A stretch of DNA of 64,000 nucleotides from Kazachstania africana CBS 2517 (taxonomy: Eukaryota; Ascomycota; Saccharomycetes; Saccharomycetales; Saccharomycetaceae): assembly GCF_000304475.1 (NCBI RefSeq), contig NC_018940.1:124001-188000 (forward strand), read 5' to 3'. Position numbers and translations under genes: made by a program. The notes beneath the pieces were generated by a model that saw only the letters and a program-made list of their open reading frames with translations, was not told where the DNA came from and ran no database searches. Shown here one piece after another: positions 29,587 to 39,095 of this stretch (positions within the stretch are counted from its first letter, which is position 1; every line of letters starts with the position of its first letter).

Positions 29587-31971
29587 ATGACTAAGATAGT
29601 TGGTCTAGCCAGTGTATTCCTATCTTTTGCGTTAGGATCTCTCTGTATATTGTTATTATCGTTAAGTCATCAGCAAGAGATAAGTCTGATACTAATTACA
29701 TGCTCTTCTTTCCTATATGGTCTTGTACTATTGGTAACGCTTTTGATAAGAGTTCCTTTTGAAAAGGTTATAAGAGGAACTGTCGACTACATTTTACAAT
29801 TGATAACACTGGGATCATCCGTGGCATTTTTTAGTAATCTAATAAAGCAAGAGAATATATCTACTTCACTACTTCAGAAACGCGTCTTGATTGCGACTGG
29901 GTCGATACTCCTATTTTCACTTTTCTGCAATGGATATTTCATTGGTATGGAAAGCACTGCAACATCCCCTTCAAAAGAGACATTACATGATGCTGAACAG
30001 AATATCCCAGAATACACAGAAAAAAATAGATTTGTACCTGTAAAAAATTCCTCGCAAACGCTGACACCTGATATGGATATACAAGAACAAAATTACAACG
30101 AAATTGAGAATAAAATAAATTGGTTAATGGATGATTTACCGCAGAATGCCTATTCTGATCAGATGTCCAATCGTTCAGTCATCCATCATGAGCTGAAACG
30201 AGTGACATCTTTGAGGAATAGTTCTGCCCAAAAAAATGCCAGGAGCATTAAAGCACCATCCTCTAAAAGAAGGAAAAATAAATTAGCATCTATAAAACAA
30301 AAATTTGGTTTTACACAGAGTATTGTAACCAAGAAAAATGCATCAAATTCTAATAAAGTGAATAATAGTAATAAGGGAAGACTTGTAGTGAGCATCCGTG
30401 ACTCTGAAAAACTGTTCCGTACATCAGATTTGACTAAAAGAATTTCTAATATGACATTTTCAAATTCAGCCATCGGCTTTGATAACCTTTTAAATTCAGT
30501 AGCTGAGACATCCAGATCCGAAGTTTTAAATACCTCACATTTGGCTTCAGTTGAAAAGCTATCGGAGCAATTGATGGTTGCATCTCCAGCTTTAATACAA
30601 GAAAGGAGTGCCATCGAGAGAATCAATAGCGCCCTTTTACCACCATGTCTACGTTTGACTGAAACTTCTAGACAGCCCTCTTTCGACGTCGAGGATGAGC
30701 CACAGCTGGGAAATCAAATAAATGATTTGAATGACAGATTTGATTCGGAGCAAAAGTCCAATTGTGCCACGAATGTTCTGGATAATAATAATTTGAGGCA
30801 GATTTCTGAGATAATTGATCTAAATTTTGATCACACAAGCTTGTATTCTGCTGAACATGTTGAATTTCCTCCTAATGTAACTTTAGAGATGTGGAGAAAG
30901 GACAAAGAAAGTTTTCTGAAAAGGGAGGAAAGTATAAACAGAGAAGCTTTATTACCTCCATTCAAATTTGATTTAGGAAAAGCTCTGGCATATAGTGCAA
31001 ATGATGACAGCCCCTTATCAAGTCCAGTGGAGACAGATAGAAAATTGCATTTGGATTTGAACCAAAAAATTATATCTAATGACAGACGAGACATTTCTGC
31101 CATTATCAAACTTGTAGAGAGGAGCAATGAAGATGCAATAAGTCAATTAGATAAGTTTTTAAATGAGTTTAGCCTGGAAGAAGGGACAGAAAATCAGTGC
31201 TTAGAAGAAAGTTTATCGCACAAAAATTCGATGTCAGTAATCTCTGACGACGCTACCAGAGATACCATAACGGGGGTACGTGCACATCATTCACCAAGTA
31301 AGTCAATAGCCTCAATTATTAGCGGAAATGAAAGTTTCACTAAGAAGTCACAACATGCTCTAAACTCAATTTTGAAGCATAGTAGAACGAATTCACAGGT
31401 TACCTACACCTTTCCGTCGAGTACCAATTTTGGTCGTTCAGTACACTCATCACCAACAAAATCTCAAAGGATAAAGAGAATGGGGAAAAAGCTATCTCTT
31501 TCGAGTATAACTGATGCGGTATCTAGTTCCTTCAGCCAAGAATTTACAACGCCTCTTGGTAGTCGTTCACATAATAGAGGGAAAAGTGTAGATTTTTCCT
31601 ATCTACATTCCATTCAAAATAACTCATCACCAATCAAAACTATATCCAGAGAACATTCACTTCGAGATAATCGCAGACACAGTCTTGCACCAAGTATATT
31701 ATTGAGAGATACCGCACGTTCATCAATATATCTACACAGTAACGCAACTGTACATCCCAATCAGGAGGTTGCATTTGATGTCACTCTCAACAATAACTCT
31801 TTCAATGAGCCTCAAGACCAGTCCAGATCAGTATCTCACCCAGACAGCATTGAGTCTACTGAATCAGCAAACATGTATCCCGATATTGTCATGAGTGAAT
31901 ATGATAGGGAAAAATGGAATACCATGCGGACTTTGAATATCATTGATTCAAAGGGACAAATTAAAATATAG
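29587..31971 (+). CDS. IRC8: Irc8-like bud-site membrane protein
   Basis: From the ATG at 29587 (an upstream in-frame TTG is ignored) the protein has 794 residues, comparable to S. cerevisiae Irc8 (822). Four hydrophobic segments fill the first 125 residues (LASVFLSFALGSLCILLLS, SLILITCSSFLYGLVLLVTL, LQLITLGSSVAFFS, LIATGSILLFSLFC). A long Ser/Asn-rich cytoplasmic tail follows, with many possible phosphosites and a basic patch around 215-250. Irc8 localises to the bud tip; its molecular role is unknown. The assignment rests on membrane topology, size and position between PEP8 and MTR4 (YJL051W). Confidence 0.82.
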   Translation: MTKIVGLASVFLSFALGSLCILLLSLSHQQEISLILITCSSFLYGLVLLVTLLIRVPFEKVIRGTVDYILQLITLGSSVAFFSNLIKQENISTSLLQKRVLIATGSILLFSLFCNGYFIGMESTATSPSKETLHDAEQNIPEYTEKNRFVPVKNSSQTLTPDMDIQEQNYNEIENKINWLMDDLPQNAYSDQMSNRSVIHHELKRVTSLRNSSAQKNARSIKAPSSKRRKNKLASIKQKFGFTQSIVTKKNASNSNKVNNSNKGRLVVSIRDSEKLFRTSDLTKRISNMTFSNSAIGFDNLLNSVAETSRSEVLNTSHLASVEKLSEQLMVASPALIQERSAIERINSALLPPCLRLTETSRQPSFDVEDEPQLGNQINDLNDRFDSEQKSNCATNVLDNNNLRQISEIIDLNFDHTSLYSAEHVEFPPNVTLEMWRKDKESFLKREESINREALLPPFKFDLGKALAYSANDDSPLSSPVETDRKLHLDLNQKIISNDRRDISAIIKLVERSNEDAISQLDKFLNEFSLEEGTENQCLEESLSHKNSMSVISDDATRDTITGVRAHHSPSKSIASIISGNESFTKKSQHALNSILKHSRTNSQVTYTFPSSTNFGRSVHSSPTKSQRIKRMGKKLSLSSITDAVSSSFSQEFTTPLGSRSHNRGKSVDFSYLHSIQNNSSPIKTISREHSLRDNRRHSLAPSILLRDTARSSIYLHSNATVHPNQEVAFDVTLNNNSFNEPQDQSRSVSHPDSIESTESANMYPDIVMSEYDREKWNTMRTLNIIDSKGQIKI

Positions 31972-32120
31972 CAAGATAAGCATTATATAGGACTTTAAAA
32001 ATACAAATACCTCATACTTAAATGATCCAACAGGGCCTTATTGACATGTTAGTTGGCTGTATTCATCGGCCTTTCTTGCTAAATTGCATTTATTGATTTC
32101 GTTTAGAGCGATAGATGTTT

Positions 32121-32143
32121 GCGATGAGGTACTGAAAAATTTT
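32121..32143 (+). promoter_or_regulatory. PAC and RRPE motifs of the MTR4 promoter
   Basis: GCGATGAG (PAC) at 32121-32128 is followed five bases later by TGAAAAATTTT (RRPE) at 32133-32143, about 90-110 bp upstream of the MTR4 start. The tight pair is the classic ribosome-biogenesis promoter signature. Confidence 0.85.
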
Positions 32144-32233
32144 GAGGAAGTTATAATATATTATATAATGAAATAGTGTATTATACTAGAATTTATACCT
32201 GAAGAGGTGCACTAGAAAACATAACATTGGACT

Positions 32234-35200
32234 ATGGATAACGACTTATTTGATGTCTTTTCTGAGGAACCAGCTGTGGTTCCGGATATGTCAGACGAAG
32301 AAGTCGAAGCAGTCTCAAGCGAGTCCAGCGACTTAACTAAGAGCAATAATGTGAAACGTGACATCTCAGATAGCGAAGCTAGTGCAGATGATAAATCAAA
32401 GAGAGTAAAGCCTAATAAGCCAACAAAAGCAAAAAAGAAGGAAACAGTGGTTCCTGTTGTGGCAGATTCTTTCGAACAAGAGGCCTCGAGAGAAGTCGAT
32501 GCATCTGCTGGGTTGACTAACGCAGCCACAACTCAAGTTGAGCAGGATGGTAAGGTTAGATTATCTCATCAAGTGCGTCATCAAGTTGCCTTACCTCCAA
32601 ATTACGATTATAAGCCAATTGCTGAACATAAAAGAACAAACGAGGCCAGAACATATCCTTTCACTTTAGATCCATTCCAAGACACTGCAATCTCCTGTAT
32701 CGATAGAGGTGAGTCTGTGTTAGTTTCTGCACACACATCTGCCGGTAAAACTGTCGTTGCAGAATATGCGATTGCTCAATCCTTGAGAGAAAAGCAAAGA
32801 GTCATTTACACATCTCCTATCAAGGCCTTATCTAACCAAAAGTATAGAGAATTGCTAGCAGAATTTGGAGATGTTGGTTTAATGACTGGTGATATTACCA
32901 TAAATCCAGATGCTGGTTGTTTAGTTATGACAACCGAAATTTTAAGAAGTATGCTGTATAGAGGTAGTGAAGTTATGAGAGAAGTTGCTTGGGTCGTCTT
33001 CGATGAGGTACACTATATGAGGGATAAGGAACGTGGTGTTGTTTGGGAAGAAACTATTATTTTATTACCTGACAAGGTTCGTTATGTGTTTTTATCTGCT
33101 ACTATTCCAAATGCCATGGAATTTGCGGAATGGATTTGTAAAATTCATTCTCAACCGTGCCATATTGTCTATACAAATTTCCGTCCAACTCCCTTGCAAC
33201 ATTATCTATTTCCTGCTCATGGTGATGGTATTTATTTAGTTGTAGATGAAAAAAGTACATTCAGAGAAGAAAATTTCCAGAAGGCCATGGCCTCCATTAG
33301 CAACCAAGTAGGAGATGATCCAAACTCTATTGATTCAAGAGGTAAAAAGGGCCAGACATACAAAGGTGGCGCTGCGAAAGGTGATGCTAAGGGTGATATC
33401 TACAAAATTGTTAAAATGATTTGGAAAAAAAAATACAATCCGGTCATCGTTTTCTCTTTCAGTAAGAGAGATTGTGAAGAGCTAGCTTTAAAGATGTCCA
33501 AACTCGATTTTAATTCAGATGATGAAAAAGACGCCTTAACTAAAATTTTCAACAATGCAATTGCATTGTTACCAGAAACTGATAGAGAATTACCTCAAAT
33601 CAAACATATTTTACCTCTATTAAGAAGAGGTATTGGTATTCATCACTCTGGTTTATTGCCTATTTTAAAAGAAGTTATCGAAATTCTTTTCCAAGAGGGT
33701 TTCTTAAAGGTTCTTTTTGCTACAGAGACTTTTTCAATTGGGTTAAATATGCCTGCAAAGACCGTTGTATTCACATCTGTTAGAAAATGGGATGGTCAGC
33801 AATTCCGTTGGGTATCTGGTGGTGAATATATTCAAATGTCGGGCCGAGCTGGTCGTCGTGGTTTAGATGATCGTGGTATTGTTATCATGATGATTGACGA
33901 GAAAATGGAACCTCAAGTTGCAAAGGGGATGGTTAAAGGTCAAGCTGACAGATTAGATTCTGCTTTCCACCTTGGTTATAACATGATTCTAAATTTGATG
34001 CGTGTGGAAGGTATTTCTCCTGAGTTTATGCTTGAACATTCATTCTTTCAATTCCAAAATGTCGTAGCTGTACCAGTGATGGAAAAGAAGTTGATCGAAA
34101 TTGGTAGAGAAGCTGAATCTATTCATATTGAAGATGAACAAAATATTAAAGAATACTATGAAATACAACAAACACTAAAAGGTTACAACGAAGATGTTCG
34201 CCATATCATGAATCATCCTGCCAATATACTGAGCTTTTTACAACCTGGTAGATTAGTAGAGGTTCGTATTGATGGGCAAAATTATGGCTGGGCCGCGGTC
34301 ATTGATTTCGCTAAAAGAGTGAACAAACGTAATCCAACTGCTGTTTACACTGATCACGAATCATATATTGTCAACGTTGTTGTTAATACAATGTATGTCG
34401 ATGCCCCAATCAATTTAATCAAACCTTTCAACCCAACCTTCCCAGAAGGTGTCCGTCCTGCTCAAGAAGGTGAAAAGTCCGTATGTGCTATTCTTCCAGT
34501 TACTTTGGAGGCCATCAACTCTGTTGGTAACTTAAGATTATTCATGCCTAAGGATATCAGAGCGGGTGGCCAAAAGGAGACAGTGGGTAAATCTTTACAG
34601 GAAGTTAGGCGTAGATTTCCAAATGGTATTCCACTTCTTGATCCGGTTAAAAATATGAAGATAGAAGACGCTGACTTCCAGAAATTACTAAGAAAGATTA
34701 ATGTTTTAGAAAATAAATTAACTACAAATCCGTTACAAGGATCGGTCAAATTTGACGAATATTACATACAATACGGTAAAAAACATAAATTAAATGAAGA
34801 GATGAAACAATTAAAGCACAAAATCAGTGAGTCTCAATCGGTAATCCAGCTAGATGACTTACGTCGCCGTAAGAGGGTTTTACGTCGTTTAGGTTTCTGC
34901 ACACCAAATGATATTATTGAATTGAAGGGTAGAGTTGCATGTGAGATTTCTTCTGGTGATGAATTGCTATTGACAGAATTGATTTTCAATGGTAACTTCA
35001 ATGAATTAAAGCCGGAACAAGCTGCAGCGCTATTATCATGTTTTGCCTTCCAAGAGCGTTGTAAGGAAACTCCAAGATTAAAGCCAGAACTTTCTGAACC
35101 ATTGAAGGCTATGAGAGAAACAGCTGCTAAGATTGCTAAAATTATGAAAGACTCCAAAATAGAGGTTGTCGAGAAGGAGTATGTTGAAAGTTTCAGACAT

Positions 35201-35437
35201 GAACTGATGGAAGTTGTTTATGAATGGTGTAGAGGTGCAACTTTCACACAAATATGTAAAATGACAGACGTATATGAGGGATCTCTTATTAGAATGTTTA
35301 AGAGACTAGAAGAACTGGTGAAGGAATTAATAGATGTTGCCAATACAATTGGTAACGCAGCCCTCAAAGAAAAAATGGAAAACGTTGTCAAATTAATACA
35401 TAGAGACATTGTCTCTGCTGGTTCGTTGTATTTATAG
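32234..35437 (+). CDS. MTR4: TRAMP/exosome DExH-box RNA helicase Mtr4
   Basis: Nuclear 3'-5' RNA helicase that feeds RNAs to the exosome, including 5.8S rRNA precursors, within TRAMP. The 1067 residues nearly equal the S. cerevisiae length (1073). The N-terminus is acidic and low-complexity. Helicase motifs are AHTSAGKT (motif I), [16 protein letters not shown] in [17 protein letters not shown], and HHSGLLP with [10 protein letters not shown] (motif VI). The arch/KOW insertion is around 615-870, and a C-terminal helical bundle ends SAGSLYL. Synteny with CHM7 matches YJL050W-YJL049W. Confidence 0.98.
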   Translation: MDNDLFDVFSEEPAVVPDMSDEEVEAVSSESSDLTKSNNVKRDISDSEASADDKSKRVKPNKPTKAKKKETVVPVVADSFEQEASREVDASAGLTNAATTQVEQDGKVRLSHQVRHQVALPPNYDYKPIAEHKRTNEARTYPFTLDPFQDTAISCIDRGESVLVSAHTSAGKTVVAEYAIAQSLREKQRVIYTSPIKALSNQKYRELLAEFGDVGLMTGDITINPDAGCLVMTTEILRSMLYRGSEVMREVAWVVFDEVHYMRDKERGVVWEETIILLPDKVRYVFLSATIPNAMEFAEWICKIHSQPCHIVYTNFRPTPLQHYLFPAHGDGIYLVVDEKSTFREENFQKAMASISNQVGDDPNSIDSRGKKGQTYKGGAAKGDAKGDIYKIVKMIWKKKYNPVIVFSFSKRDCEELALKMSKLDFNSDDEKDALTKIFNNAIALLPETDRELPQIKHILPLLRRGIGIHHSGLLPILKEVIEILFQEGFLKVLFATETFSIGLNMPAKTVVFTSVRKWDGQQFRWVSGGEYIQMSGRAGRRGLDDRGIVIMMIDEKMEPQVAKGMVKGQADRLDSAFHLGYNMILNLMRVEGISPEFMLEHSFFQFQNVVAVPVMEKKLIEIGREAESIHIEDEQNIKEYYEIQQTLKGYNEDVRHIMNHPANILSFLQPGRLVEVRIDGQNYGWAAVIDFAKRVNKRNPTAVYTDHESYIVNVVVNTMYVDAPINLIKPFNPTFPEGVRPAQEGEKSVCAILPVTLEAINSVGNLRLFMPKDIRAGGQKETVGKSLQEVRRRFPNGIPLLDPVKNMKIEDADFQKLLRKINVLENKLTTNPLQGSVKFDEYYIQYGKKHKLNEEMKQLKHKISESQSVIQLDDLRRRKRVLRRLGFCTPNDIIELKGRVACEISSGDELLLTELIFNGNFNELKPEQAAALLSCFAFQERCKETPRLKPELSEPLKAMRETAAKIAKIMKDSKIEVVEKEYVESFRHELMEVVYEWCRGATFTQICKMTDVYEGSLIRMFKRLEELVKELIDVANTIGNAALKEKMENVVKLIHRDIVSAGSLYL

Positions 35438-35612
35438 ATTTTTTTAAGAGATATTCTAGTCTGTACAGTAGTTTGTAATTATATATGAAGAATGTATACA
35501 TCATGCTCCGATGAAGTTATTAACAACTCAACGTTGCTGACTTTCTTCTTGCTCTTCAATTGACTTCACGTCTAAAATTGGATATCACACCCATACATCT
35601 TGATGTTAGAAG

Positions 35613-37052
35613 ATGAGCTTGAATAAAATCGTAAAAACAGGACAAAGGGCATTAGAACTTGTAGGGTGGAGCATTAAAAACCATCATACTATGCGGCAGA
35701 ATGTTTGGAAATTGCCAGAGTCTCGGTTACCTTCGCTGTATAAGGATTTTAGGAACTTAAGTGATTTGAATCCAGATGGTTACACGGCAAATATCGATAC
35801 ATGGAAAGAATTCCTAATCAAGAACTACTGTGAGGCAGATGAAAAGACAGTGACTTTCCATTGTGGAGAAGCACTTTTGCAAGAACTAAGATTAGAAGTT
35901 CTTGGCGTTCCGAAATGTGTTGACTTAGCAATTGACGAACTAGTAGAAGAAAATTATTTAATATCTATGGATGAGTTCAATAAAAATTCACGTTCGATCA
36001 GTAATAAGGTACAGAGAAAAAGTTTAGTAAATCTGCTTAGATGGCTTGGGTTGAATTCCAGGTTTATAAGTAGGAAAAATGAAGATTCATCTTCCTACTT
36101 AATTGAAAAAGACTTTGTTGTAAAAACTTCGATTGAGAAGAGCTTTGAAGCAGTCTACGAACAAATAAGGAAGGGTATTATAAGCAGAGCATCAGGTGTG
36201 ACAGATCTTGTTTTTACTGTAGCTGAATTTTATGATAAGAGTGGAATATCACGGTCCCTCCGGTCAACTCTTGATAGAGACACAATGCTTTCCTTTCTCG
36301 AGTTGCACAAAAAAATACTAAAACGAGATGGTAATATAGTAAAACTTGTTGATACGTCTACTGAAAATATGCTTAGAGTAACTTCAAATGAAATAACAGA
36401 GAATGATAAACGTATAGTTGATGTTAAAACGGCTATTTCTAAAATCGAGAAGAAAATTGGTGGTCTGGAGGATGATTTGGATAAAGTCATTTTGAAAATG
36501 AATAAAAGGGAATTCAAAGGTTTATCTAAAGAAGTGCAGTTAGAATATGTAAAAACTAAGATACTATCTCAGAAGTATATGACAAGATTGTTAAGCTACA
36601 TGAATAATCTAATGACAGTAAAAAATCAGCTAGATATGTGTTTGACGAACCAGTTGGTTATTGAAACCTTGAACAATTCAAATGAGGCAATTAAGTCAAT
36701 TAACGAGTATATTGGTTCTGCGGAAAAGATTGAAGACTTGTTGGGCGAAATAGCTGAGGGTTTCGGGCATAATGAAGAGATATCCCAGCTTTTGGAAAGT
36801 TATAACGCAGATCAAGAATTAAATAACGAAATTGAAGAAGAACTAACTCTTCTCGAGGGACAAGAGAAAAAATATAACGAAGATAGAGAAAACGAAGCTC
36901 TAAAAACTAGTAGTACAGATGAGCAAACTCTAGAGAAATTGGAAAAGTTAACAATTACTGACGTGGAAGAAGCCGTGTCCACTATAAAGTCCCAAAGTGG
37001 TGACACTGAGGAAGAAAATTCTGAAGGGAAGATTGCAGCACCAGCATCTTAA
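35613..37052 (+). CDS. CHM7: ESCRT-III-like nuclear-envelope surveillance protein Chm7
   Basis: Chm7 recruits ESCRT-III to the nuclear envelope with Heh1 during nuclear-pore quality control. The 479-residue protein (S. cerevisiae about 450) has an N-terminal winged-helix-like half. The Snf7-type charged helices run from about residue 255 to 400 (ITENDKRIVDVKTAISKIEKKIGG, KRE, SYMNNLMTVKNQLDMCL, EEIS). An acidic Glu-rich C-terminus follows. The start is MSLNKIVKTGQRALELVGW at the first ATG. It is directly downstream of MTR4, as in YJL049W, and convergent with UBX6. Confidence 0.9.
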   Translation: MSLNKIVKTGQRALELVGWSIKNHHTMRQNVWKLPESRLPSLYKDFRNLSDLNPDGYTANIDTWKEFLIKNYCEADEKTVTFHCGEALLQELRLEVLGVPKCVDLAIDELVEENYLISMDEFNKNSRSISNKVQRKSLVNLLRWLGLNSRFISRKNEDSSSYLIEKDFVVKTSIEKSFEAVYEQIRKGIISRASGVTDLVFTVAEFYDKSGISRSLRSTLDRDTMLSFLELHKKILKRDGNIVKLVDTSTENMLRVTSNEITENDKRIVDVKTAISKIEKKIGGLEDDLDKVILKMNKREFKGLSKEVQLEYVKTKILSQKYMTRLLSYMNNLMTVKNQLDMCLTNQLVIETLNNSNEAIKSINEYIGSAEKIEDLLGEIAEGFGHNEEISQLLESYNADQELNNEIEEELTLLEGQEKKYNEDRENEALKTSSTDEQTLEKLEKLTITDVEEAVSTIKSQSGDTEEENSEGKIAAPAS

Positions 37053-37161
37053 TTGGGTTTGATATTAGGTCAGCAAACGTATATTTATCGCATCTTATAT
37101 CAATTGGTGCGAAGGCGCCGTCATATATAGAAATGTATTTAATCATCAAAGTACACACATA

Positions 37162-38445
37162 TCAATCATCATCCTTTTTCTTTTCGAGATTAATCGCATT
37201 ACCATTATATGCTGATTTTTCATCATCTTCATCCTGCTTATCGTCATTTGGATTTAAAAACTGGTATATATTTGGAGAGACAGATCGAGAAGAAATGTTT
37301 TGTTCCGAGCTCCTGAAATTTGAGGCAGTTCTGGTTGAAGGCAATAATGGTGATGACGTAAACGATGACATTGAGGAATTATCTATATCTGCCGATCTAA
37401 TTTCATTTACCCTATGGTTTGTACCCTGTTTCTGCATGATATTTGCCTGAGAGTGATGCAGATCTTCACTTCTGGAGCATTGCGCATCAGAAGAATTATC
37501 ATCATTATTACTCCACCAGGAAGATAGTCCGTTGTAAACCTTTCCCAGTAAACTAGGACCCTGTGCGTGAGAGATATTAAGTTTTTTATCGGCACCTTCA
37601 ATAGGCTTCAATATTAATGCAGATCTTGGTGTCAAGTCCAATGACTCTAATGACTTCATCTCATCTGATTCTGTAAAAGTCAAACGAGGAACGTTTCTAT
37701 GAAAAACGTAAGGAACATCATCGTCAACTCGATTCTGATCCACCCAACTCCTCACATCATTTAGTGTTTTACTGGAATGAAACGTATGAGTCAGTGTCCG
37801 ACCATTTGTAAGCCTAATTAGGAGAGTGCAATCCACCGTATGCAGCCTGCTTTTATCCTTAATATTATCATAAATTTTGTCATCATTATTTGTATCGGTA
37901 TTTGCATTTGTCTGCATCTTTTGCCTTTCCATTGCCTTTCTCTCTTCCTTGTCAGCTTTCAATAACTTAAGGATACGATCATGCTCTTGTTCAGCTAGTC
38001 TTCTTTCTTTCAACTTTTCCCTTTGATAGATCTCTTGTGTAGTATGCTGTATAGTTTCTCTGAAAGTTTGTTCTGGATGTACAGGACCCCTAGGTACTGG
38101 TATTTCAATGCTGAGTGCTTTAGATAACTCATTCCAATGACCAGCACTGTCTTCACCCTGTATGATAGTCTTAATCTGGCCATTAAGTATTATATACAAA
38201 CTGGGGACAATAACAGATGGGAAAATTTGTGCAAAATAAGCAAATTGAGTTGTTCCCTCAGATAACTTCAACCATATTGCGGCACTGAGTAGTTGTTTAT
38301 TTAAAGACTCGTCCCTTTTAAACCACTTGTTTAACCAGGTATCATCGCCATTAGTGAATGTATTATACACTACCAACGGTTTTGAATCTACGTTGGACAG
38401 TTGTACAGCTTCTTCAACAGAATTAAGGAATAGATTTGTAGCCAT
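37162..38445 (-). CDS. UBX6: UBX-domain protein Ubx6/Ubx7 (Cdc48 cofactor)
   Basis: Cdc48-binding adaptor of the UBX family. The 427-residue product starts MATNLFLNSVEEAVQLSNVD, a UAS/thioredoxin-like domain with KPLVVYNTFTNGDDTWLNKWF and VPSLYIILNGQ. A charged coiled coil follows (about 140-175, EKLKERRLAEQEHDRILKLL). The UBX beta-grasp domain (about 205-285) includes CTLLIRLTNGRTLTHTFHSSK and DDVPYVFHRNVPRLTF; the S3/S4 turn keeps the F-R-N-V-P pattern close to the usual FPR. The C-terminus is Ser/Asp-rich. Position between CHM7 and RTT101 points to UBX6 (YJL048C) rather than UBX7. Confidence 0.88.
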   Translation of the reverse strand: MATNLFLNSVEEAVQLSNVDSKPLVVYNTFTNGDDTWLNKWFKRDESLNKQLLSAAIWLKLSEGTTQFAYFAQIFPSVIVPSLYIILNGQIKTIIQGEDSAGHWNELSKALSIEIPVPRGPVHPEQTFRETIQHTTQEIYQREKLKERRLAEQEHDRILKLLKADKEERKAMERQKMQTNANTDTNNDDKIYDNIKDKSRLHTVDCTLLIRLTNGRTLTHTFHSSKTLNDVRSWVDQNRVDDDVPYVFHRNVPRLTFTESDEMKSLESLDLTPRSALILKPIEGADKKLNISHAQGPSLLGKVYNGLSSWWSNNDDNSSDAQCSRSEDLHHSQANIMQKQGTNHRVNEIRSADIDNSSMSSFTSSPLLPSTRTASNFRSSEQNISSRSVSPNIYQFLNPNDDKQDEDDEKSAYNGNAINLEKKKDDD

Positions 38446-39095
38446 TACTCAAATGAACAAACTCTTACTTAATGAAATACCTAATAATAACGCAATAGAG
38501 CTGATCGTCTTGCTAGCTATAAAGTTATTACTTGCTTCATATGTGTCCACCAATGGAGGTAGAAAGTAACCTAATAAGAGGGAAAATGCGATATGTGATC
38601 ACGTGACTCTCTCTATTTAATGAGAATATGCCCAGTTTTGTCGATGGGTTTAAAACTGTCATACAGGTTACTTATTGTTTACCCAGAGTTTACGCGTGCA
38701 AGATAAGAGCAATTTGATATAGATGGAATATAATTCAGATAGGAGCGAAAGACTAAATTCGATGTTTAAATTTCTTCACTTTTCAATCAGTTGAACTATG
38801 CACTGTTTACAAATCATCATTAATAAGCACCAATCTATATCTAAAAGTAACTACAGTATAAATCGGTGGCAACCACTGTTGCTTCCACCAAACCTCATGG
38901 CAACTCAATGTGTCCTACTTAAACTTCTTCAAGCGAAGACTTTTGTAGAGAAAGCAACGAAAATTTTCCGAAGTTTGAAGGAAATTTCGAAGGCCTTTTA
39001 TATGAGATAGACGGGAGGGTAACGACGCCCGCTATAAAAATAGTTAGGTCTTCGTGAAATAGTGAATTACAGAATGCGGATATGTTTGTATATGG
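38446..39095. other. Intergenic region between UBX6 promoter and RTT101 3' end
   Basis: A 650-bp spacer. It holds a palindromic E-box (listed separately) and a short plus-strand ATG frame at 38798-39010 (70 codons) with no recognisable content. TTTTCCGAA at about 38967 recalls a centromere CDEIII core, but the distance to the E-box is far too large for a point centromere. Confidence 0.45.
38599..38606. promoter_or_regulatory. E-box TCACGTGA upstream of UBX6
   Basis: A perfect palindromic TCACGTGA lies about 155 bp upstream of the UBX6 start, the type of site bound by Cbf1. The functional link is inferred from motif and distance only. Confidence 0.5.

Noticed and set aside
38599..38975. Possible point centromere (TCACGTGA as CDEI and TTTTCCGAA as CDEIII core)
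   Set aside because: The two motifs are about 360 bp apart with no AT-rich CDEII of 80-90 bp between them.
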